A stretch of DNA of 64,000 nt, from NCBI RefSeq assembly GCF_014805625.2, contig NW_023998646.1:329120-393119 (forward strand). Direction: 5' to 3'. This DNA is from Glossina fuscipes (taxonomy: Eukaryota > Arthropoda > Insecta > Diptera > Glossinidae). A model generated the notes under the pieces. That model did no database searches. It saw nothing but the letters and a program-made list of their open reading frames with translations, and was not told the origin of the DNA. Position 1 is the stretch's first letter; every line of letters begins with the position of its first letter. The position numbers and the translations under genes were made by a program. Below are positions 23,230-34,560 of this stretch, one piece after another.

Positions 23230-23595
23230 TACATTCTGCTTATAGGCATTTTTACAGGCAAGTTGTCATTGCAATATTTTTGTGTTAATCTTTTCTTCCG
23301 CTAAATGTTCTAGTAACTGTTGTTAACCTTTTTGCTAGTTGCATAGGTCAGTTAAACCGTCGTGAATGTATATTTGTTCTGACCATTTTTGGAATTCGGC
23401 TTTGAATTTTACATTATAATATGAAATTCGCTTTTCTCGGATACGGTTCGTATCAATAGACCGTGGATATCCTTTTGCACTAATCGTTTTCCTCAGCCTT
23501 GGGTTTTCTCTCTGTAGGAAATCTATTATTTGGGAAAATTAATTAGTTGGCATGAACTGGCTTTGAGTTTTTCGTAACAATATTATAGTTTTACA
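23230..23595. repeat. LTR-like dispersed repeat, copy C
   Basis: The left half matches copy B and the right half matches copy A (TTTTCTCGGATACGGTTCGTATCA, then TTTTCTCTCTG and GGGAAAATTAATTAGTTGG, ending TTCGTAACA). Same orientation as copies A and B. It lies between the ORF1 fragment and the 3' tail of the inverted I-like LINE, so it could be a nested insertion. Confidence 0.5.
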
Positions 23596-23944
23596 CTATT
23601 TATATTCTATTATTATATGTGCTATGTCTATCTGTTTGGATGAGTAGACAAATAGATAACATTCGCGAGTTCAAATCAAATATAGTGAATACTTAATCGA
23701 TAAAGGCACACGCCCACTAGACCACAGCCACTACCTATCCACTAATGCCACAGTCCCATGATATGATTTTGTTAATTTTTTCATAAAGCAAAAAATAATT
23801 AAAAAACAATCACAATATTTATTTTTCAGTAATATCATCAACTCTATTCATTCATTATTTATAGCCTATTCTCTTCTCCGCGTATGACTGAGCCAATAAA
23901 AGAATCTTATTCTGAGTAGTTGTGGAAACTTTAATTAATACCGA

Positions 23945-24800
23945 GTGAGAGGTGGGTTAAGTTAACACGTCAGCGTCTCCGTCGAAAAGGTCGCTATAGG
24001 AATTCTACGTGAATAATTTGTTTTTACGAGCAGAATAACCTGTATTTAGGTGGTTGCGTACATTTGAATTGTAACGAGTGGGCGCACGTGTGTAATTTGA
24101 AATTGAAGGTTGATTAAGGCATGAAAGATTGGATACATTATAGCTAACAGATTTGAGAGCTGGTGGTTCTGTGGGACTTAGTTTATTAGATTTTGGGATA
24201 CGTGTTGTTGTTTTAATTTTTCCAATTATTGCTGTTGTTTTGATTTTTTCAATATTATCTTTGGCGGGTAATGAAACTGGTTTCGCAGTGTAATTTTTGG
24301 TTGATGGTAGAACAAGTTTTTCGTTGGAAGGATTTGGAGTTAAAGGCTTACTAGGCTTGTTTTGCGGGGCAACAGCAGCGTAGGTATTACTTTTTCCAAT
24401 TCCTTGGGCTACAGATGGATTTCTTTCGCGGTATTTGCGTTGCGCTACACCCATGCTACAGTAATTTTCTGTTTTGATTTTTAGGATTTCACGCATTTGT
24501 ATAAAACGTGGGCATTCTTTGTCTAACGCAGAGTGTTGATCGTTGCAATTTATGCAGAAACTACGGGTGCAGCTTTCAGCATGTGAACTCAGCATGTCAC
24601 TCCTTGATTGCTCATTTCGCGAACAATTTCATCTTTCGGCACATGCTTTAAGCACGGGGCATAAAGTACGCTTCTAACTAAGTTCAGTTTGTCATTTAAT
24701 TTGGCGGAAGTAGCACCAAGTTAGCTAATGATTTCGACTTTATGAGGTTTTCGGTTGCGCGTGGGTTCCGAGCGGGGACAAGTAAATTCCCAAAGCGAAG
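23945..24800 (-). pseudogene. ORF1 (gag-like, zinc-knuckle) remnant of a second I-like LINE copy
   Basis: On the minus strand this aligns with the ORF1 at 10,041-10,759. The upstream part, near 24,740-24,610, reads NDKLNLVRSVLYAPCLKH, then VPKDEIVREMSNQGVT, a gag segment missing in the other copy. A deletion or frameshift near 24,598 removes the first knuckles and joins to SCTRSFCINCNDQHSALDK, in which the third knuckle keeps both leading Cys residues. The shared segment CPRFIQMREILKIKTENYCS is nearly identical in both copies. Near 24,007 a TAG replaces the CAA codon found in the other copy, ten or so codons before the true end (FDGDADVLT, stop near 23,960). Homology to the other LINE fades near 23,930; no ORF2 follows. 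Confidence 0.85.
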
Positions 24801-24839
24801 AATCGAGATATATTGTAATGCTATCTACGACTTTTTTTA

Positions 24840-27350
24840 TAGCAAAAGGACAAATTTTTTGTCCATAGGAGTTTTTACTGATTGGCAACACCGGAAGGTC
24901 CGAATTTTTTATTTCTTTTCTTTGCTAATAGATGAAATCTATATGAGCTTTCATCTGGCAGCCCCTGGATCATTATGCATTGTGGTTGTCTATTATTTAG
25001 TAATTTGGGAAAAGACCTCTCACTGAAAAAAGATTGGGAACTATTAAAGCATAATGTCAATTGTTTTCAATTTTTTTATTTTTCGTTTTTTGTTTTTTTT
25101 TTTAATTCTTTTATTATATATAGAGGAGAGAAAAGCACATACAGTATCCGCGATATCCGCAAAAACACTGAGAAGACACGAGCTAGGTACACAAAATCAC
25201 CGAAACAATTAAAAAATCACAGACGAAAAGAAAACACAAGTCGACTACGAATTGAATCACAATTTAAATTTATAGCTTTATACGAAATTAACTTGGAGAT
25301 ATTTTTTTTTTATGGATGTGGTGATTTTAGACACAAATCTCTGCATTAAGTTGACGGCAATGTTATGTACGTGTCACTAAGCTTATAAAGCAGACTTAAA
25401 AGCGAGAACGAGAGCAAAGAAATCATATTCGGCTCGGGTTGAAAGTTTTAATATTTAGCACAAGCCGGCGTACGATATTGAACGATAGAGTGAGGATTCC
25501 ATTTCGTACATTTTCTTTATTCCATATATTTCGAATGGTATTTCAATTTACTTTCGCACCACTTTTCACATAAATGTAAAAAAACGAAAATTGTATCTAC
25601 AACTCCATCTTAATTATGTACAGTGCTTCAATAATTCTGAGCGAACTCTTACTGTCTTATTGTGAAGCCTTAAATAAAAAATTCTCTAACTTCGGGGAAT
25701 ATGGTAAAATAATTAGTTATTAAGCAAATGTCGGCGAGCGCAGGAGCTAGAAGTGGTAAAACCAAAATCGGGAGTAAGTTAAATTTTATTAAATTTGTCC
25801 TACGTGTTTTTATGCGCTACAAACGTTTGACGAATATAATATATCCACTGTGGTGGGCATAAAGAAAATGAAGCAAAGGAAATTTTGAATTCCATAATTG
25901 AAAATCTGTAGTACGCAGCTTGATGCCTGTCTGATATTACTAAATTATTTTTCCTCCTCAATTCAACACACTTTCTTTATGTATATGATGCGCCGAATTA
26001 GCGAAAGGAGTAGGAGAGAGTTATCATGATATCAATTTATTTTTAACACACTTTGAATCGAAAACACTCAAGGTTAGGGTCGCAAAAGCATTTTTCCAAA
26101 AAAAAGGAAGAAAAGAGCTTAGAAATTTAGACAAAAATGGGGATAATTTTCAAACCCGGAGAAAGAAGGAAATATTTCAACTTTTTTTCTTTTTTAGCTC
26201 AAACTGTTCAAACTGAACTTTATTAATTTAAGAAAAATTCCGAATAATTTACTTCTTTTCTTTTTCTTTCGTCACAATGCTGAGTTTTTATATTCACTCA
26301 AAATTAATTTATCTAACCTTTTACTATCATTCATAATCCTATGCATGTACTTTTCCATGAGACTATAATAGCAGTGTAGTCATTCTCTTGGGAAATTAAC
26401 TAAATGGTTTTAGCTAATTTTAGCTTGATGAAGTAATATGTATATAAGTTTGTTAGTTGTTGATTAGCAGTCACATAGAACGCCGTTAGTAAGCATACAG
26501 CACTTACAAAATAAAATAAAAAAAATTATACTTAAAAATTAAAAAAAATAAGTTCTGGCTAAATTTAATAAACATACGCAGAGATGCATGTCATTAGTCA
26601 CGTAGTCTCAATATTAAGAGCAATGCAGTGGATTCGAATTACTTCATAGTACAATTATGTGCACGTCAACGCAAATTGAAATTAATTAAAGAAAGAAAAA
26701 AAACAAAAAATTATCTTAAAATAAACAATCTTTCACACCTGTAGTCTTGTTGTTTTTGTTTCATAGTTTACAGCAGTCTGGTCTTATGGACGGGCAATAC
26801 CCAAAAAATATTTTTTGTACCGATACAATCCCGTACTGGCTGGATCGTACGATTTTTACAGCCGCTCCATATCGTAGCCCGTCGTTGTAGAAAAAAAAAT
26901 TGGCATTTTCGATAACAGCTGATGGAAAATAATGATGGAAGTTGTTTAATGGCCGGATTTGCCAAACTTTAACTTGATTTGCTTTATTGAGAGTGTTCGT
27001 TGAATAAATTTATCGCTTCATTTAATTGCTGTTTCAATCAATATGAATGAAGATTTAATGTACATAAAAATTTTTGTGAAATAATATTCCACTGAATAAA
27101 GCAATTTCATTGCAGAAATATTTTATCAAAATTGGCACTTACTTATTTTGAACTCCTTTGGAAAGGTAATTTGCTGTCACATCACATCACAAGACATAAT
27201 GTTGTGCCTGATGAACACATTTGGAGAAAAAGCCACCACCAATCGTCTACACCTCAGAATACTAGGTCAATTGCAAATATTTTAGAAACTGTTAAAAATA
27301 TTTTATCAATCCTAGCAATGCAGCGAAAAGTTTGTAATTAAGACAATTAT
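24840..27350. other. Non-coding intronic DNA, no gene recognised
   Basis: AT-rich with many A- and T-runs (for example near 25,070-25,110 and 26,100-26,200). Frames lack recognisable domains. Confidence 0.55.
27340..27350 (+). repeat. Left target-site duplication of SINE
   Basis: AAGACAATTAT here matches AAGACAATTGT at 27,524-27,534, with one mismatch, directly after the TAA tail of the SINE. Confidence 0.85.
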
Positions 27351-27523
27351 ATCCGCCTGAGTAGCCGAAGGCGAGGCATCTCGACTAGCAAGTCAATGGT
27401 CATGGGTTCGAATCTCAAGTGCGGTAGAGTTTTTAATAAAAGCCCATAGCCTTTAGATGCTAGTGCTTAGAGTTTAGTCTTACAATTTATTTCTCTGGCG
27501 AAATTAATAATAATAATAATAAT
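27351..27523 (+). mobile_element. tRNA-derived SINE with LINE-like 3' end
   Basis: A ~173-bp insertion between short duplications. The 5' half resembles a tRNA gene: a box-A-like TAGCCGAAGGCG at 27,362-27,373, and GGTTCGAATCT at 27,405-27,415, a 10/11 match to the pol III box B consensus. The A-to-B distance of 43 bp fits a tRNA-type promoter. The 3' half, 27,432-27,523, shares CATAGCCT, GCTAGTGCT, TTAGTCTTACAATTTATT-like blocks and a (TAA)n tail with the end of the I-like LINE at 14,168-14,267. SINEs of this design are transcribed by RNA polymerase III and inserted by the LINE that recognises the shared tail. The element encodes no protein. Confidence 0.85.
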
Positions 27524-27534
27524 AAGACAATTGT

Positions 27535-28985
27535 GTATAAAGATACACATTTCCACAAATTTAAAATTTAACTGATACTTGAGCTTATTTCTTAAACCGT
27601 TTACAATGTCATATTCAAATCAATAAGATATTACAGTGAATGCTTTGCACATTTCGAAATTAAGAAATATAAGTTCTCTTCCTTTTTTTAACAAAACTAC
27701 ACAACAAGAGCATAGGTGATCGGGCCACAAAGCATCTTAAAACTAAGAAAGCAAGTCGGGGGCTTTATTTGATTTTCAAGGCAAACGTAGCGGCTGTCAA
27801 AAAATAGTAGGACTGCGCAACTCAGTTATAAAATTTATTTCAAAGTTCGAGCATTGACTAAAATCACGTCAATACGTCTGTTTTTCTGTCTGCAAATTTA
27901 AAAGTCAACAATTTGATTCGCTCTAACCCGATTTCGCACTTCACTTGCATCAATAGTAAATATAACACGTCACTCATCAAATTCCGGGATTAAATAAGAA
28001 ACAATTTTTTAAAAATTCAAGCTTATTTATCAAAATAGCGTTTCCTAAAATTTGAATGATAGTCTTGTAAAACGACTAAGACCCTCAAAATGTGATTCTG
28101 GAGCCACACTGGGCTGATGATTTCATCTTAATTTTTTTTTTATGAAGCATCCTTTCAAATTCGCAAGCAGAAAATAGTCGTTGAATACCAGATCTGGAGA
28201 ACAGGGAGTAGCAATTTAAACTTCAATCCAACAATTTTTCCACCAACGTGTTACAAGGCGTTTCAAAACACAGTACCAAATTAAAATACATCTTTCCCAT
28301 GCTTTCAATTATCATAAATAATAGTGGGCACCTACGTCTGTGGGATATCGGCTAGTACCTGGGACTTTCATTTCCGATTATCGATAATAATTTTTAACTT
28401 TTCTTTGCTGTGTACTGCCTTCAGCACCACCAGTGTTCGTACAATCTCGGAAAATTATAGTTTTCGAGGGAGAAGTTGCCTTAATAATTCTAATGCCTTT
28501 GCCAAGTATAAATAGTATTTTTCCCTATTTAAAAAAAAATGTCGTGTCAATACAATAAATTCGGACTTTCCCATTATAAATTAATAACCAAAACACATCT
28601 AACTTTTGTAGGTAAAGTTTGAGTACTTTGTTAGAGCCACGTAAGTTTTTACTTACAGAAACATTTGACGTGTTCATTTCATTTATGCATATTATAGCGT
28701 GTGTGAAAACGATCTGTAAGTGGTGCATGGGTAGTAAAAAATACGTACGAGCTACGGGGATATCCTTTGGAGATTCCTTTCTTTGTCAGGACTTTATTAT
28801 TAGAACAAAGCATATGTAACACAAATTATTAAGATAATTATGTCGATGTCGCATCATGGCATATATAGAAAAGTCGTAGACGAGCCACTTTTTGTGAATT
28901 TTTGCATGCCCTATTCTTGTTGCTCTTCAGGACTCTTAATCCCTTATGGAACCTCTATTAACACATCATAAAACTGCGTATTAGT
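27535..28985. other. Non-coding intronic DNA, no gene recognised
   Basis: Only short frames without domains. Nothing else supported. Confidence 0.5.
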
Positions 28986-28988
28986 TCT

Positions 28989-29650
28989 TTAAAAGTAATA
29001 ACCTCGATCTGCAGTAGACCTCCGTGACCCATTAAACGAACCCAACGAAGTACAATGAACTGGCACACCAAGCGTGGGAGGATAAAGAACCTCTGTCACA
29101 ATAATCGGAAGAACACGATTTACGAGAATTTCCGGTACACTTGCAAAACCCGGGTCCAACATACGAGAATTACGATTTAGAACGTTATTATATTGTTGCA
29201 GGTACAAGCGTAGAACCTCATTAAGGAACAAATTTCGACATTCAGATGAGGAAACCGGTTCAAATGCATCCATTTCTATCAATAAGACCAAGCTGCAAGT
29301 AGCAAATTAAAATCACCTAGAACAATTATTGTATCAATATATTTTGAAGCCTCAACTACTGCCCGAATAGTCTGATACGTCACATGAAAACATCACAATT
29401 AGAATTAGGAGAAATATGTGAATAGGTTAATATTAAATAGTAGCTCCCGATTATTATTCATGTAGCTACAAACTAGATGCCCGAAGGAGACGGCTGTTCA
29501 AATCGGTTTGACAAGAATACCGACTCAACCGCTCTATTGATATAAGAATCTTGAATGAGGAAATTGCTCGAGGTTGGGTTTCTGTCATTTTGAACACACT
29601 TACACGCTCCGTATTCTCGGACGAAGGCTTTGACATAAGATACGATTTCA
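28989..29650 (-). pseudogene. Jockey-type non-LTR endonuclease fragment, broken
   Basis: On the minus strand, pieces of an APE endonuclease appear in order but in different frames. Near 29,600-29,480 VFKMTE/FRNDRNPTSS and AVESVFLSNRFEQPSPSG. Near 29,375-29,295 AVVEASKYIDTIIVLGDFN, with the GDFN motif. From 29,240 FLNEVLRLYLQQYNNVLNRNSRMLDPGFASVPEI, matching FDHNLVQYNRTRNCNGRLLDLRFANFPEI of the copy at 0.2-1.7 kb in layout; I give short anchor pieces only (RNSRMLDPGFAS against RNCNGRLLDLRFA). The linker and RT that should follow are absent below 28,989. Same family type as the 0.2-1.7 kb fragment but clearly diverged from it. Confidence 0.65.
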
Positions 29651-31062
29651 TGTTCTACATCAACGTCGCCTAGAGATGAGCACAGCCCTTCTGAAAGTTA
29701 CCACAGTTAGACTCGTATTGCTGAAATTCCACAGACAGGGTTGGTTGCAAATCAGTGCCCGCCACCAGTTGTCAGAATTTCGTAATTGATTTCGTGGCAC
29801 CTCGGTCCCTAGTCAGGGTTGCGGTTTAATCCGCTAAAACTGTGTCTGCCCCCTTAGACGGTGAGTGACAGCCCTGGTCCCAAAGCCTTAGGAATTGCAA
29901 AAATTGAAGCCGATTCTCGGACATTCTTTTTTTTGAGTGCGTTACTGATTATTTGCCTCCTGATTGGATCTATACAGATACCCTCATTACTCTATTGCAA
30001 ATTTCCGCCATTGTCAACAAACGGAACAACGTCCCTTGTGCCATGAGAAAACTCAACGTTAGAGCATATCGATGACACAGAGGACGTTCGCGACACCATA
30101 TCAATCACAATTCAGCGGGAATAGTGCGTTACATTTGTTCGTAATATTACTAGGCTCGACTAATTGCGCAGACACGAAGTCTAAGTATTTAAAAGATGCA
30201 AACATGTGTTTATATGTTATATATTTGGGAGTTATCTTATGGAAATTCTTCCACATTTCATTAACACCCGACTGCATTTGTTTAAAGAGCTTGTAAAAGT
30301 CTGTGTTCCTTTGACGGACAACACCAGCGCAACTCTCTCGATCTAACGACAATACGATCGAACTGTTTGGCATTAAACACTGCACACTCAGAGCCAACGC
30401 TTTACACAGCCAGCAACCTGGAAACTGTTCCAGTGGTAAATTTCTATTACCACCTTTCACAACTCTTTTCTCTGCACCTTATGTAAAAGCAATCCATAGT
30501 TAACATTCAATAACCCGATGATTTTAATTGAAACGACTATTGTTAATGTTACTGTGGTTTTAACAACTCCCAAAGAGAAAACACGACAGTAAGCACCAAG
30601 CCATAACTTCAAATGGCAGAAACACGTAGCTCCGTAATAGTGAAAAAAGTTCATTTGCAGCCTGTCTACATAATGAGAATATTTGCCTTCCAAACTATTC
30701 TACCTCTTGTTAATAATGGTGACAACTTCACACAGAGGTCTACCAAGTATCTACCGAGAGCGCACGTACTTGTGCAATTATTGCAAAAATACCGAATTCC
30801 AAGTGAAAGGATTGAACACGTAGTCAATTGTACTCAGAAGCTCCAATCTGTATTCAAAATAAGATGAAACACTTAATTTTTCGCAGAATACTGGAGAGGA
30901 CGTAGTTTCCTTACTTTTTTATTTTGAAATTAAAGAAAACATATGTTATGCAACAGTGAAGCCAAGTTAGAGATTTAATTCTATACACGTTCTACAATTG
31001 TCTAGTTCTCTATCCGAATTCTATAACCGCAAAGAAGAGGGCAAGAACATTGCTATTATATT
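29651..31062. other. Unassigned stretch upstream of the Jockey-type fragment and before the second LINE
   Basis: An open frame on the minus strand at 30,101-30,460 (119 codons) and one on the plus strand at 30,613-30,867 (84 codons, ATG start) show no recognised domain. The minus frame lies where ORF1 of the Jockey-type element would be expected but has no zinc knuckle, so I do not assign it. The segment 29,700-29,880 is more GC-rich than its surroundings. Confidence 0.35.
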
Positions 31063-31084
31063 AATTTATAACGTCATTCATTCG
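31063..31084 (+). repeat. Left target-site duplication of the LOA/I-like LINE
   Basis: AATTTATAACGTCATT followed by CATTCG pairs with the same 22-bp string at 36,341-36,362, with 2 mismatches. Confidence 0.9.
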
Positions 31085-31415
31085 CATTTCATTCGCACTT
31101 GACACAACACTTCATCTCCGCAAACGGTAGTTGGATAATTTTTGTGTTTACCGGTGTTAGTAGAAAAAAAAAGGAAAAAAAAAAGAAAGAGATTTTAAAT
31201 ATTTGAAAAAAGGAAAAGAGGTTTAATAAAGTAATAAAATAACCAAAGAAAACAATTTTAAAGAAGGAAAAGGAGGGAAGGAGGAGGAATCTCTCGTGAG
31301 AGAAAAATTAAGAAGCAATACATATATTCAATTATTATTTTTTGTTTTTTCTTTGTGATTTTTTCTTTTTGTGTTCCCTGTGATAACAACCAAAACAACA
31401 TCAGCCCATCTCCCT

Positions 31416-32725
31416 ATGGAGACTGGGTCTGATCTTATAACTACTAATAGAGACTGTTTTGAAAATTTTTACATGAACGCCACTGGGCACACCGAGAGAT
31501 CTAAAATGGGTGAGAATAATATTCTTTTATCCGATAACGGAGAAGCTAACGCAAACGTTTTAATTCCGCCTAGTAAACAGGCTACCGACAAGCCCTCTGA
31601 TTTGGGTACCACAGCCGCCCCAAATGTCGAAATTAATTTGTACGATTGCCTTTCCAACTGCAATTTTGTCGTTTTTGTCGAAACGTGCGCGGACGCAGAA
31701 GGAAATCGCATCAATATTAACTGCAATCTCTATTTCTATGATTACTTGAAGGATTTCGGTATGTACGCCTTAAAAGAATTAAAAGTTGTCAGCAGGGGTA
31801 GAGCCAAACTGCTTTTCAGCTCCGCTGCCAATGCCAACAATTTTGTAATGAATAATGAATATAGTGTCGATGATATAATCAAAAACGCCGTATCCGATAT
31901 TCCGATTAAGTCCGCTGTCCGTTTCCAAAGAAGAAATCCCAACAACAAAGACGAGTGGATTCCCACATCATCAAAGTTGGCTTCAAAGGGAGAGCCCTCC
32001 CTAAGGCAATAAAATTTAACTATTGTAATCTGCCGGTCGAGTACTTTGTACCTACTTTAAAGCAGTGCTTTAAGTGTGGCAGATACGGTCACGTAAATAA
32101 ATTCTGCAAAGCTAAAGAGAGCAGGTGCCTTAACTGTGGAAAGTCTCCGAAGTGTGTAAATTGTGAGGTGATGAAGTGATTGTCCTGTGGCTCAGGTGAG
32201 CACAACGCTCTCAATAAGTGTTGCCCTAATAGGAAAATTGAATTAAACATCAACAGGATAATGGCGATTAAAAATCTTTCGTATAAAGAGGTCAAAGAGA
32301 ATTTTTCCGAAAATTATTTCGAATGTCTCGATGACAACACTTATGACGGCAATTTCCCTCCACTGGGGAACACGTCTGCAATTTCGACCAAGGATGATAA
32401 TCAAAATGCCAACAAAATATTAACCAAAAATAAATACAATGCTGTCGTCAAAAGGGAATTGGTTCCCTCCAAATCTCTTATCAATTTACCCACTAAGCCT
32501 TCTCCCAATACACCCTCCAAGTCGTCTGGAACAAGCCTCCTTGGACCGAAAATTTCAAACAACTATTTGCGGTCTTCAGAACTTGAAAGATTAAGTCTCG
32601 CGATTCAAGAAAGTATCCGTCCGATGATCCCTCACAATCTTATTAAAGAATTTGAAGAAAAAATGTCTGTCTGTGCTATTTCTTGCCCCGTTCGAGCATC
32701 CAGTACTGCGAGGAATAAAAAATAA
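31416..32725 (+). pseudogene. ORF1 (gag-like, zinc-knuckle) of the LOA/I-like LINE
   Basis: The first in-frame ATG is at 31,416 (METGSDLITTNRD). The N-terminal half is polar. A central fold reads FVVFVETCADAEGNRI and LKELKVVSRGRAKLLF. Near 31,960 a frameshift moves to a frame with WVDSHIIKVGFKGRALP-like sequence and the knuckles CFKCGRYGHVNKFC (C-x2-C-x4-H-x4-C) and CLNCGKSPKCVNC. A TGA at 32,177-32,179 interrupts just before the third Cys/His segment, LSCGSGEHNALNKCCP. The rest is Ser/Asn/Pro-rich and ends near 32,725. ORF1 proteins coat element RNA; this one is not translatable as a single chain. Confidence 0.85.
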
Positions 32726-34560
32726 TATTCAAAGTGTCCGACGTAAACTATCTTTTCTAGATTTTTACTTAAACTCAAACAAGATTGATTTTTGTATCTT
32801 AAGTGAAGTTTTTCTGAAAGATGAAAATTGTTTCGAAATTAAAGTTTCGAATTATGCCTCAGCCACCAAATGCCGAGATGATGGCTATGGTGTGTTAGTA
32901 TATTAGTTAAGAAAGGTGCCAATTTCAGACGTATTCCCTATAACTCTGCCGTTGACATCATCATCATCAAAACCATCAACTTGAAACCGAATCTTTTCAT
33001 AGCCTCATGCTAGTTTCTACCCAATCTCGATGTGCAATCTTTCGTGATGAGATTCAGAGATTATGCGACTTTCTTGACGGTGAACAAAATGTGATTCTAG
33101 CTGGAGATTTCAATGCAAGACACCGCCTGTATGGCGATCAAGTCAAAGGCAAAATTCTTGCAAATGCCATCAATTCCAGCAGTTTCAGTGTCTTAAATAA
33201 CGGCAATACTACCTTTCACTGTAACCGGAGCGGTCGCACGGTGAACAGTGTCTTGGATCTAACTTTCTCGAACTCAACTATTTTATCTTTCAACTGGAAC
33301 ACGTCCAATGTTTCCATTGGCAAAAGTCAGCACTCCCCCATTATATTCCACAGTTGTAACAATTCCGTCAAGAAAATAGAAAATTTCATTTCACGCAACT
33401 TCCTTATGGACCGTCTGTCTAAAGTTGATCTTCCTTCTGATTTATCATCAATTCAAAGTGCCTTTCAGTCTGTGATCATGTCTGCTAGAACCAACTTCCC
33501 TGACATTGAGTCCTTCTCACCTACACCTTGGTGGAATCCTTCCCTGTCAACACTTTTCCGCAAATACCAAGCTGCAAGAAAAAAAATGAGTAAATATGCC
33601 AATCCAGCCAACTACATTGAATATATGAAAATACTGAAAGAATGGATGTCTGCAGTTAGAAGGGCGAAAAGGGCACATAGAGCCATCGCTATTAAAGAGT
33701 TATGTGGTAACGGCAACCCACGTTCCTTTTGGAATTATATCAATGGTCATCGACATTCTAGTCGAAAATTAAGCGGTTGTGCTGTATGGAATGACCGTGA
33801 TAATAAAAATTACTTAGATATGCTCAAGAGCTACATTCCAATTGTTAATCCTATTACAATGCCTTCAATTCCTTTTAGTAGTATCAGTAACACCCCCTTT
33901 TCATTGCATGAGCTAATGTATGTTTTACATTCCAGAAAGAGAGCTACTGCTGCAGGTTGTGATGGAGTCAAGTATGACATGCTCACAGCACTGTCTGGAG
34001 GAAGCTTTAGCATGCTTTTGCATGCAATTAACAACCTTATACTCTCTGATTTGCGTTGCATCAAAATAGTTCCCATTCCCAAGCCAGGTAAAGACTTAAA
34101 TGACTTAAGGAGCTTCAGACCAATTTCACTAATATCTGTATTCATAAAGACCATCAACCTCATGGTTAAGGAGAGTCTAACTGCTTTCCTGAAAACTAAG
34201 AACATTATTCCAGCTCGGTCTTACGCCTATTAAAAACGCAAATCTACGAATATATGCGTTAGTGAACTGTGTTTTCTCATAGCCAGCTTTAAAAAAGCAG
34301 GGAAAAAGGTTGTCATGCTCTCCCTGGACATCAGCAAAGCCTATGACTTTGTCAACTTGACTAAGCTCGATAGAATTCTCCTAAACTTTTCGATTCCTCT
34401 TCAAATCCGGCTGTGGATACTTAATTTTTTATCCAAGCGTGTATTGGTGCTAATCTTAATTTATAGTTTAACCCCAGCAAGACAAACACTATTTATTTTG
34501 CCAAAGGTTCTAAACGTGAAATCAGACTTCTTATCAAAGGTACCCAAGTTAATCAGGTAA
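32700..34560 (+). pseudogene. ORF2 part 1 of the LOA/I-like LINE: endonuclease and partial RT
   Basis: Endonuclease: IQSVRRKLSFLDFYL, FCILSEVFLKDE (catalytic Glu), DGYGVLV, then frameshifts near 32,895 and 33,003. A long open frame 33,007-34,233 carries VILAGDFNARHRLYGD (GDFN), SVLDLTFSN and GKSQHSPI, in which the usual Ser-Asp-His end reads Ser-Gln-His. It continues with WWNPSLSTLFRKYQ, CDGVKYDML, KIVPIPKPGKDLNDLRSFRP and ISLISVFIK of RT. After a stop at 34,231-34,233, motif A resumes as LSLDISKAYDFV at 34,319. Then about 34,440 the sequence jumps to a post-catalytic RT region, so motif B (GxPQGS) and the YADD box are deleted. Confidence 0.87.

Noticed and set aside
27351..27425. Considered as a functional tRNA gene
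   Set aside because: The box A match is imperfect, no proper cloverleaf with a 7-base anticodon loop can be folded by eye, and it is joined to a LINE-like tail between target-site duplications, so it is a SINE.
30101..30460. A 119-codon minus-strand frame near the Jockey-type endonuclease, considered as its ORF1
   Set aside because: No zinc knuckle or other ORF1 signature and no matching copy in the window.
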